From VMDJ01 sp038144195 (GTDB taxonomy: Bacteria > Pseudomonadota > Gammaproteobacteria > Chromatiales > Chromatiaceae), in the NCBI GenBank assembly GCA_038144195.1, contig JAYQNH010000002.1, forward strand, positions 1,054,001 to 1,118,000: a stretch of 64,000 nt of DNA, read 5' to 3'. The first letter of the stretch is position 1, and each line of letters begins with the position of its first letter. A program made the translations under genes and the position numbers. The notes beneath the pieces were generated by a model. It did not search any database. It had not been told where the DNA came from and was given only the letters and a program-made list of their open reading frames with translations. Of this stretch, positions 23,000 through 29,882 are shown piece by piece.

Positions 23000-23363
23000 T
23001 AGGGCTTGATGCCAGCCGTTGATCACATTTGTTCTGCCAACAACGCGTAATGCGAAAACAGCTTGTGCTGAGAGGCTACCAGTGTTGCAAAACAAAATGG
23101 TCATGCGGTCTTCAGGGATCTGTCTAGTTGGTTGAGTACCTGTTCAATATTAATAGCGCCGGGTATGGTGTCTTTTCAAATTGACCTGCATCACGGGTAT
23201 CAACAAACAGGGCTGTTTTGAAAACAGTTTCATCAATTTGCTGTGGAAGTCGTAGCCTGAAAAATCCATGTACTCTTTTGCCTTCCATGCAGGGTTTTCG
23301 GCATGAGCAAAGGTAAAGCTGAAAGTCAAAAGGATTGAAAGAAAAAAGGTTACGTAGATGCAT
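23000..23363 (-). CDS. Secreted rhodanese-domain protein (multiply frameshifted)
   Basis: No single frame covers this gene, but joined frames give one. After the ATG at 23363 a one-base shift reveals a signal peptide (FFLSILLTFSFTFAHA, then ENPAWKAKEYMDFSGY). A second frame carries QIDETVFKTALFVDTRDAGQFEK, the middle of a rhodanese domain. A third gives DRMTILFCNTGSLSAQAVFA and then ALRVVGRTNV and NGWHQAL, with the active-site Cys in FCNTGS. The predicted product is a periplasmic sulfurtransferase-like protein of about 120 residues. At least four one-base errors are needed. The exact stop is uncertain. It could be a true pseudogene, but the error rate around it makes that unnecessary. Confidence 0.65.
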
Positions 23364-23411
23364 TTGATTAAGCCCGCTTAAGTTTTAAAAAGTGACCTTT
23401 CTTGGCCAACT

Positions 23412-23647
23412 AAATTTGATGCGGGATTATAGTAAATTCAATTGTCGACGGGTTTAATTTTTTGACCGGTGGGCTTTGGCTTTATTAAGGGGTTTATCTC
23501 GCTTGGATGGGTTGGGGGTGAAAACGTTGAGTAACTTTTGGCTGAACTTTTCCAAGGGCCGCCGACTAATGGTTAACCGTTCTATTCATGTGACGGTTAC
23601 TCCCTAGTTGATTGTTGACTACACACCCTCTCCCGAGGGTGTTTTTT
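23412..23647 (+). ncRNA. Gene-free interval with terminator; small RNA candidate
   Basis: About 250 bases between the rhodanese and amtB genes have no plausible reading frame. A weak promoter-like pair, TTGGCC and GATTAT 17 bases apart, starts near 23419, and a strong terminator ends the interval at 23647. The terminator faces right, yet no rightward gene precedes it. I do not recognise the RNA; it does not look like 6S, tmRNA or a known riboswitch to me. Confidence 0.3.
23623..23647 (+). terminator. Rho-independent terminator upstream of amtB
   Basis: ACACCCTC and GAGGGTGT pair perfectly around TCCC and are followed by six Ts. No rightward coding region precedes it within 600 bases. Confidence 0.85.
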
Positions 23648-23650
23648 GTC

Positions 23651-23690
23651 TTTTGGTGCAATTGCACTAATTGGTGCAAATTCGTGCACC
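23651..23690 (+). promoter_or_regulatory. NtrC-like enhancer half-sites
   Basis: Alternating TGGTGCA and TGCAC words fill the segment. The best match is TGCACTAATTGGTGCA (23663-23678), one base shorter than the glnA-type site, and a second potential pair is TGGTGCAAATTCGTGCACC. They lie about 60-80 bases before the sigma54 site. Confidence 0.65.
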
Positions 23691-23738
23691 TTTCTGAAAG
23701 CCCAAATACCTAAGTGATTGTTTTTAAAGTGCACTATT

Positions 23739-23755
23739 TTGGCACGCTACCTGCT
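23739..23755 (+). promoter_or_regulatory. Sigma54 promoter of amtB
   Basis: TTGGCACGCTACCTGCT carries the -24 GG and -12 GC exactly ten bases apart, with the full TGGCACG element. It predicts a start near 23765 and nitrogen control of the ammonium transporter. Confidence 0.85.
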
Positions 23756-23823
23756 TTAACTGACGGAATAACAAAATGGGGCAAACCCAAAAAGTAACAA
23801 TCGAGATCGAGAGAGAGTTTAAA

Positions 23824-25123
23824 ATGTTGAACGCATCCATTACTAAAGTGTTGTTGGCGCTGCTTGTGCTGCTGCCGTCTGTGAGTTTTGCTGATGAGCT
23901 GAATGCGGCTAATACCAGTTGGATCATGACCTCAACCGCACTGGTTCTATTCATGACCTTGCCTGGTTTGGCGCTGTTCTACGCGGGCTTGGTTCGCAGC
24001 AAGAACGTGTTGTCGGTATTGATGCAATGTTTCTCGATCGCGGCAGTGGCCTCAGTCTTGTGGTTGCTGGTTGGTTATACCTTGGCGTTTGGTGAAGGTA
24101 ATGCCTACATCGGTGACTTCAGTAAGGTGCTGCTTGCAGGTGTTGGTAGAGACACTTTGAGTGGCAATATTCCTGAGTCATTGTTCATGTTGTTCCAAAT
24201 GACTTTCGCGGTGATTACACCCGCATTGATCGTGGGTGGTTTTGCTGAGCGAATGAAGTTTTCTGCGATGCTGCTTTTCAGCGCGATCTGGTTGTTGCTT
24301 TGTTACGTACCGGTTACCCACTGGGTTTGGGGCGGTGGCTGGTTAGGCGAGATGGGTCTTTATGACTTTGCGGGCGGCACCGTTGTGCACATCACCGCAG
24401 GTGTTGCGGCATTGGTTGCAGCGATGGTGATGGGTCCACGTCGTGGTTTCCCAACAACGGCTATGCCTCCGCATAACATGACCATGACCGTTGCTGGCGC
24501 GGGTATGTTGTGGGTCGGTTGGTTCGGCTTTAACGGTGGTTCTGCGTTGGCATCGAATGGTGATGCATCGATGGCGATGTTAGTTACGCATATCTCTGCA
24601 GCAATGGGTGTGATCACTTGGGTTGCAATGGAGTGGATCAAGTTTGGTAAGCCAAGTGCATTAGGTGCGGTTACTGGTATGGTGGCAGGTCTTGGCACGA
24701 TTACCCCAGCGTCGGGTTTTGTTGGTCCAGGTGGTGCATTGATCATTGGTTTGTTGGCAGGTTTTGTGTGCTTTAACGCAACCATGTACATCAAGCGCGT
24801 GTTGAAGATCGACGATTCGCTCGACGTATTCCCGGTGCACGGTGTTGGCGGGATGTTAGGTACCTTGTTAGCCGGTATCTTCTCTGCAACCTCATTGGGT
24901 GTATTTCAGTGGTTACGGCTTTGCAGATGGCATCACCAGCATGGGTGATCAATTCAAAGTGCAGGTTATCGGTGTTGTCGCAACGATCGTATTTACGGCT
25001 GTCGTGACCTGGGTCATCTTGAAAGTTGTTGATGCGATGGTTGGCTTACGTGTGACTTCAGATGAAGAGCAAGAAGGCTTGGATATCACGCAACACGAAG
25101 AGCGTGGTTACGATAACCTTTAA
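23824..25123 (+). CDS. amtB: Ammonium transporter (frameshifted)
   Basis: The ATG at 23824, after a GAGAGAG site, gives a signal peptide (LLALLVLLPSVSFA) and then the Amt core. Features are FYAGLVRSKNVLSV, FAGGTVVHITAGVAALV with the first pore His, GWFGFNGGSAL, and FPVHGVGGMLGTLLAG with the second pore His. Near 24907 one extra T shifts the frame; the C-terminus resumes as FSGYGFADGITSMGDQ and ends in a cytoplasmic tail at 25123. The in-frame ATG at 23776 is only about ten bases after the predicted transcript start, so I prefer 23824. Amt proteins conduct ammonia through a trimer and are blocked by GlnK. No glnK lies beside this gene. Confidence 0.95.
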
Positions 25124-25137
25124 GCGATAAGCAAAAC

Positions 25138-25176
25138 AAAAAACCGCAGCCCAATAATTGGGTTTGCGGTTTTTTT
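25138..25176. terminator. Bidirectional terminator between amtB and ispB
   Basis: AACCGCA/TGCGGTT outer stem and CCCAA/TTGGG inner stem, with A-run before and T-run after, serving the convergent genes. Confidence 0.88.
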
Positions 25177-25190
25177 ATGCTCTGAGATTT

Positions 25191-26159
25191 TTACAGTGGG
25201 CGGTCGACGGAGAAGTCAGCAACGGCCGCTAGAGCATCGCGATAGGATGATGCTGGCAATACCTCTAGTGCTTCTTTCGCTAAACGTGCTTCTTCACGCG
25301 CAAGGTTAGCGGTGTATTCAATCGCATCAGTGCTTTGGATCGCCTTGATCACTTCATCAACACGATCAACGCCACCTTCTTCGATCACTTCACGAATCAA
25401 AGCGCTCACCTCAGGTGTGCCAACTTGCATCGCACGAATCAGTGGCAGTGTCGGTTTACCTTCAGCCAAGTCATCGCCAATGTTCTTGCCGATATCGACA
25501 CCAGATGAACCATAGTCGAGCGCATCGTCAATCATTTGGAAAGCGGTGCCGAGGTGACGACCATATGCAGCCAGCGCATCATCAATAGCCTGATCTGCAT
25601 CAGTGACCACACCGGCCAGACGTGTGCCCGCCTCGAAGAGGGTCGCGGTTTTGCGCAGGATCACTTCACGATAGCGAGCTTCGTCAACGTCGGGGTCATG
25701 ACAGTTCAATAGCTGCAGTACTTCGCCCTCAGCGATTTTGTTGGTCGCTGTCGAGAGAATATTCATCACGCGCATATCATCGACTTCGACCATCATTTCG
25801 AAGGAGCGCGAGTAGAGGAAGTCACCGACCAGCACGCTAGCGGCATTGCCCCAGACGGCATTCGCGGTATCACGACTGCGGCGCTGCTCTGAACCATCGA
25901 CCACATCATCGTGTAATAAGGTGGCAGTGTGGATGAATTCCACGATCGCAGCCAGATCGATATGATGTTTTCCGGTGTAACCCAAGGCATTGGCAGCCAA
26001 AAGCACGATCACTGGGCGCAGACGCTTGCCGCCACTGCCAACAATGTAGTGACCGACCTGATTAATCAGCACGACATCTGAGGCGAGTCGGTCGAGAATC
26101 AGTTGATCGGTTGCGGCTAAATCATTGCTGATTAGCTCTCGAATTGCGTCTAAATCCAT
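25191..26159 (-). CDS. ispB: Long-chain polyprenyl diphosphate synthase
   Basis: The 322-residue enzyme extends farnesyl diphosphate with isopentenyl units to the side chain of ubiquinone. It has GGKRLRPVIVLL (residues 43-54), the first Asp-rich motif LLHDDVVD near residue 81 followed by RRSRDTANAVWGN, and the second motif MIDDALDY near 208. It lies divergently from rplU, which is the standard arrangement in gammaproteobacteria. Octaprenyl is likely by homology, but chain length cannot be read from the sequence. The frame is intact. Confidence 0.95.
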   Translation of the reverse strand: MDLDAIRELISNDLAATDQLILDRLASDVVLINQVGHYIVGSGGKRLRPVIVLLAANALGYTGKHHIDLAAIVEFIHTATLLHDDVVDGSEQRRSRDTANAVWGNAASVLVGDFLYSRSFEMMVEVDDMRVMNILSTATNKIAEGEVLQLLNCHDPDVDEARYREVILRKTATLFEAGTRLAGVVTDADQAIDDALAAYGRHLGTAFQMIDDALDYGSSGVDIGKNIGDDLAEGKPTLPLIRAMQVGTPEVSALIREVIEEGGVDRVDEVIKAIQSTDAIEYTANLAREEARLAKEALEVLPASSYRDALAAVADFSVDRPL

Positions 26160-26263
26160 GAAATTTCGCTAAACCTTGAGGGTTTAAGGCTGTTTTGAGT
26201 GTGCGGATGCTAGGGTGAGGGGTTAGGCACGTCAAGTAATCCACCAATTAACTGGATTTTGTG

Positions 26264-26292
26264 TTGACGCATAAGACCTTCATCGCTAGAAT
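26264..26292 (+). promoter_or_regulatory. Promoter of rplU-rpmA
   Basis: TTGACG (26264-26269) and TAGAAT (26287-26292) are 17 bases apart, and the start of L21 follows about 63 bases later. Confidence 0.8.
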
Positions 26293-26355
26293 CCCGCCTC
26301 TTTCTCAGGCTCCTTGAGTCTGATTTTGTTAAGAATTCTATGGAGAGTGTGCGAG

Positions 26356-26667
26356 ATGTACGCCGTAATCCAAACTGGTGGTAAGCAGTACCGCGTCGCT
26401 GAAGGTTCAACTTTGAAGGTTGAGAAACTGGTTGCTGACGAAGGTGCAAGCATTGAATTAGATAAAGTGTTGATGATCGCAGATGGCGACAACATTAAAG
26501 TTGGCGCGCCTTATCTCGACGGCAGCACTGTAACTGCGACTGTTAAGTCTCATGGCCGTGGCAAGAAAGTCCATATCCTGAAGTTTAAGCGTCGTAAGCA
26601 TCACATGAAGCGTCAAGGTCACCGTCAAGCGTTTACTGAGCTTGAAGTGACTGGCATCAAAGGCTGA
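26356..26667 (+). CDS. rplU: 50S ribosomal protein L21
   Basis: The 103-residue protein starts MYAVIQTGGKQYRVAEGS and carries the signature KFKRRKHHMKRQGHRQ near residue 75, which binds 23S rRNA. The ATG at 26356 gives the family N-terminus; an in-frame ATG at 26314 would add 14 residues unlike L21. It is followed after 13 bases by rpmA. Confidence 0.98.
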   Translation: MYAVIQTGGKQYRVAEGSTLKVEKLVADEGASIELDKVLMIADGDNIKVGAPYLDGSTVTATVKSHGRGKKVHILKFKRRKHHMKRQGHRQAFTELEVTGIKG

Positions 26668-26680
26668 GGAGAGCGAGACA

Positions 26681-26938
26681 ATGGCACACAAAAAAGCCGG
26701 TGGTAGTACTAAAAACGGTCGCGATTCCAATAGTAAGCGTTTAGGCGTTAAGCGTTTCGGCGGCCAAGAAGTTTTGGCGGGCAACATTTTGATCCGTCAG
26801 CGTGGCACTAAGGTTCATCCGGGTGTTAACGTAGGTATCGGTAAAGACCACACCTTATTTGCGAAGGCTGACGGTGTAGTTAAGTTTGAGACTAAAGGTC
26901 CAAAGAACCGTAAGACTGTGAGCATTGTTACTGCGTAA
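26681..26938 (+). CDS. rpmA: 50S ribosomal protein L27
   Basis: The 85-residue protein begins MAHKKAGGSTKNGRDSNSKR, the flexible N-terminus that reaches the peptidyl-transferase centre, and contains RQRGTKVHPGVNVGIGKDHT. It has no Firmicutes-type N-terminal extension. It is co-transcribed with rplU and ends before a terminator. Confidence 0.98.
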   Translation: MAHKKAGGSTKNGRDSNSKRLGVKRFGGQEVLAGNILIRQRGTKVHPGVNVGIGKDHTLFAKADGVVKFETKGPKNRKTVSIVTA

Positions 26939-26958
26939 TTGCTGAGCAATCGAACACT

Positions 26959-26988
26959 AAAAGCCTCGTCACCTGACGGGGCTTTTTT
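26959..26988 (+). terminator. rplU-rpmA terminator
   Basis: AAAAGCCTCGTCA pairs with TGACGGGGCTTTT, with one T-G wobble, and a T-run follows. It separates the ribosomal genes from obgE. Confidence 0.88.
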
Positions 26989-27026
26989 GTTATTGGCGCT
27001 AGACAAGGGCGCAAACGGGAACAGAG

Positions 27027-28098
27027 ATGAAATTTGTTGATGAAGCAGTGATACGCGTAGAAGCCGGTGATGGTGGAAGCGGCTGTGTGAGTTTTCGTCG
27101 TGAGAAGTTCGTACCGTTTGGTGGTCCTGATGGCGGTGATGGTGGTAATGGCGGCAGCGTGTACCTTGAAGGTCACGAAGGCCTGAATACGTTGATCGAT
27201 TTCCGTCACCTGCGTCATCACAAAGCAGAGCGTGGCCAGAACGGTATGAGCCGTCAGATGTACGGTCGCAAAGGCGAAGACAAGATCATTATGGTGCCTG
27301 TGGGCACGCGCGTTACCGATTCTGATACTGAAGAGGTGATTGGCGAAGTCATGACTCACGGTGAGCGCCTGCTGGTAGCTCAAGGTGGTGAACATGGCAT
27401 TGGCAATATTCACTTTAAGAGCAGCACCAACCGCGCACCACGTCAGTCGACACCGGGTGCCGCCGGTGAGCGTCGTAACTTATTACTCGAACTGATCATC
27501 TTAGCGGATGTGGGTTTGCTCGGTATGCCAAATGCCGGTAAGTCGAGCTTCATCACTGCAATGTCGAGTGCGCGCCCTAAGATTGCTGATTATCCCTTTA
27601 CGACTCTTGTATCCAAACTTGGGGGTTGTCGGCGCCGGCTCAGATCGTAGTTTTGTGATTGCTGATATCCCTGGTGTGATTCCGGGGGCGGCAGAAGGTT
27701 TGGGGCTGGGTATTCAGTTCCTCAAACATCTTTCGCGTACGCGTTTGTTGTTGCACTTGGTGGATATTGCGCCAATGGACGAGTCAGTTTCGCCGGCACA
27801 GCAGGTGATTGATATTGCCGATGAGCTTGCGAAGTTTGATCACGAACTAGCTGAGCGTGAACGTTGGTTGGTCATCAGTAAGTGCGATCTACTGGATGAC
27901 GAAGCCTTTGCGGAAGCACGTGATGCCTTGTTGAGCGAGTTGAACTGGAAGGGCCCTGTGTTTGCCATTTCATCGGTAACCCGTGACGGACTGAAAGAGT
28001 TGCAGGATACTGTGGTCAAGCATTTGCACGCTTTGCGTGATGAGATCGCGGTGCAAGCTGCAGTAGCCGATGATGAACCTTACGATCCTTTGAAGTAA
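27027..28098 (+). CDS. obgE: Obg GTPase (frameshifted)
   Basis: Residues 1-158 form the glycine-rich Obg domain (VEAGDGGSGCVSFRREKFVP, GGPDGGDGGNGGSVYL). The G domain follows with G1 GMPNAGKSSF. One extra base near 27611 breaks the frame after YPFTTL. The next frame continues with YPNLGVVGAG, DIPGVIPGAAEGLGLG (G3) and LLHLVD. The G4 motif reads SKCD where the family has NKxD (see findings). ObgE is essential in 50S assembly and the stringent response. The stop overlaps the proB start as TAATG. The break in an essential gene is almost certainly an error in the sequence. Confidence 0.96.
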
Positions 28099-29222
28099 TG
28101 ATAAAAACCCATAGCGAACTACAAAGCACCCAGCGCTGGGTGGTCAAAATTGGTAGTGCACTGATCACAGAAGATGGTCAGGGGCTTGATCTTGCGCGCT
28201 TGGCGACATGGGTTGATCAGCTTGCGGATTTGATTGCCAGCGGCAAAGAGATAGTCGTGGTGTCATCTGGCGCGGTCGCCGAAGGCATGACGCGTATGGG
28301 TTGGTCTAAGCGTCCACAAGCCCTGCATGATCTACAAGCCGCTGCTGCGATCGGTCAGATGGGTTTGGTGCAGGCGTGGGAAAGTGAGTTTAAGCGTCGT
28401 GGATTACATACCGCGCAGGTATTGCTGACACATGATGATCTATCCAATCGAAAGCGTTATTTGAATGCGCGTGGCACCTTGCGTTCTTTGGTGTCGCTCG
28501 GTGTTGTGCCAGTGGTCAACGAGAATGATGTGGTCGCAAACGACGAGCTGCGATTTGGTGATAACGACTCACTAGCAGCCTTGGTCGCTAATTTGATCGA
28601 AGCTGATTTGGTTGTGTTGCTAACCGACCAACAGGGCATGTTTGATGCCGATCCACGTCAGAACAGCGATGCGAAACTGATCAGTGTGGCGCAAGCCAAT
28701 GCAAAAGAGCTGGATGCTGTCGCCGGTGATGGTGGCAGCTTAGGACGTGGCGGTATGGCAACTAAGTTGCGTGCAGCGCGACTTGCAGGTCGTTCGGGTG
28801 CGGCAACGGTGATTGCTGCCGGCCGTGAAGAGGCTGTTTTGGCGCGCCTGTCTCAAGGAGAGCAGCTGGGCACATTATTGCTCGCGCAAGAAGAGGCTGA
28901 TGATGCACGTAAGCGTTGGTTGGCCGGTCATCTGCAAGTGAAAGGTAGCCTGGTGTTGGATGCTGGTGCGGTAAAGGTGCTGCAGAGCTCGGGCAGTAGT
29001 TTGCTTGCAGTCGGTGTAAGCGATGTTCGCGGCCAGTTTATTCGTGGTGAGCTTGTGTCATGTGTTGATGCGCAGGGCGTCGAGATCGCACGTGGTTTAG
29101 TCAATTACAGTGCAGATGAGGCCCGTAAGATTCAGGGCAAGCCTTCTTCTGAGATTGCCGCCATCTTGGGCTATGTTGATGAGCCAGAGCTGATCGATCG
29201 AGATAATCTGGTCGTTTTATAA
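28098..29222 (+). CDS. proB: Glutamate 5-kinase
   Basis: The 374-residue enzyme makes glutamyl-5-phosphate, the first and feedback-controlled step of proline synthesis. The amino-acid kinase domain shows VVKIGSALIT, VVVSSGAVAEGMTRMG, VPVVNENDVV, and GRGGMATKLRAARLA. A C-terminal PUA domain (about residues 275-360) follows, with KGSLVLDAGAVKVLQ and EIARGLVNYS. It overlaps obgE by one base; the obgE-proB order is common in the group. proA is not in the window. Confidence 0.97.
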   Translation: MIKTHSELQSTQRWVVKIGSALITEDGQGLDLARLATWVDQLADLIASGKEIVVVSSGAVAEGMTRMGWSKRPQALHDLQAAAAIGQMGLVQAWESEFKRRGLHTAQVLLTHDDLSNRKRYLNARGTLRSLVSLGVVPVVNENDVVANDELRFGDNDSLAALVANLIEADLVVLLTDQQGMFDADPRQNSDAKLISVAQANAKELDAVAGDGGSLGRGGMATKLRAARLAGRSGAATVIAAGREEAVLARLSQGEQLGTLLLAQEEADDARKRWLAGHLQVKGSLVLDAGAVKVLQSSGSSLLAVGVSDVRGQFIRGELVSCVDAQGVEIARGLVNYSADEARKIQGKPSSEIAAILGYVDEPELIDRDNLVVL

Positions 29223-29236
29223 ATCGCTGGCAAATA

Positions 29237-29260
29237 AAAACCCGAGGCAAGCTCGGGTCG
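29237..29260. terminator. Terminator-like hairpin after proB
   Basis: ACCCGAG and CTCGGGT pair around a five-base loop. The A-run on its left makes it a better terminator for leftward transcripts than for proB. Confidence 0.55.
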
Positions 29261-29347
29261 ATTTACTGCTAGATGTGTTGGATTTTATTCTTATCGTTTT
29301 ACCCTTATGTCCCCCCTCAGGGCAAAAGAGCTTCTAGCTGAGTGCAT

Positions 29348-29371
29348 ACTAATTCTGAATTTTCAGAATTA
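29348..29371. repeat. Perfect 11-base inverted repeat
   Basis: CTAATTCTGAA and TTCAGAATTAG are separated by only TT in the non-coding gap between proB and rpsT. It has no T-run. It may be an AT-rich hairpin at the 3' end of either transcript or a protein site. The rest of the 29223-29462 gap holds only the two flanking hairpins. Confidence 0.6.
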
Positions 29372-29420
29372 GTAGCCAAAAAAACTAATGACAGAATCAG
29401 AAATTATTTTTTTCGGGCAT

Positions 29421-29446
29421 AAAAAAACCGGCTGATGCCGGCTTTT
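29421..29446. terminator. rpsT terminator
   Basis: CCGGC and GCCGG around TGAT, with an A-run on the left that becomes the U-run of the leftward rpsT transcript, 17 bases after its stop. Confidence 0.85.
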
Positions 29447-29462
29447 TCACAAGGATGTTTGA

Positions 29463-29723
29463 TTACAACGCTTTGATTTGCGCGTTCAAACGGCTCTTAT
29501 GACGAGCAGCCTTGTTCTTGTGAATAAGGCCTTTGCCTGATTCACGATCCAAAATTGGAGAAGCAGCATTGAATGCTTCTTGTGCAGCGCCTTTGTCGCC
29601 AGCAGTAATTGCAGCCAATACCTTTTTAATCGCGGTGCGCATGTTGCTGCGGCGACCAGCGTTTGCTTGGCGACGACCTTCAGCTTGGCGTGCGCGCTTT
29701 TTTGCTTGTGCAGAGTTTGCCAC
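29463..29723 (-). CDS. rpsT: 30S ribosomal protein S20, GTG start
   Basis: The 86-residue protein begins ANSAQAKKRARQAEGRRQ after the first residue and contains RTAIKKVLAAI and LIHKNKAARHKSRL, as S20 does. The start is the GTG at 29723, with AGGAG seven bases upstream. A longer reading from 29795 would begin inside the promoter and cannot be made. A rare start codon is expected, since E. coli rpsT uses UUG and its poor initiation is part of self-control by S20. It lies opposite and divergent to murJ, as in most relatives. Confidence 0.97.
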   Translation of the reverse strand: MANSAQAKKRARQAEGRRQANAGRRSNMRTAIKKVLAAITAGDKGAAQEAFNAASPILDRESGKGLIHKNKAARHKSRLNAQIKAL

Positions 29724-29766
29724 TTCAGAACTCCTGAAAGTTGGGGGCTTACTAATGAGGGCGTGG

Positions 29767-29795
29767 ATTATCAAGAGTTTGCGGGGGGTTGTCAA
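29767..29795 (-). promoter_or_regulatory. rpsT promoter
   Basis: On the minus strand TTGACA (29795-29790) and GATAAT (29772-29767) are 17 bases apart. The predicted transcript begins near 29760, giving a leader of about 37 bases before the GTG start. Confidence 0.85.
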
Positions 29796-29882
29796 CCTCT
29801 ATCTGAGTTTAAACTCTTGCCCCGCAAAGCCTATAATTTGCCCGCAAACGGCGGGAATTAGCTCGATAGAGGGGGACTGACG

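Noticed and set aside
23412..23647. The gap before amtB as 6S RNA, tmRNA or a known riboswitch
   Set aside because: I could not find the closing stem or central bubble of 6S, a tRNA-like end, or a conserved riboswitch core. The RNA candidate remains unnamed.
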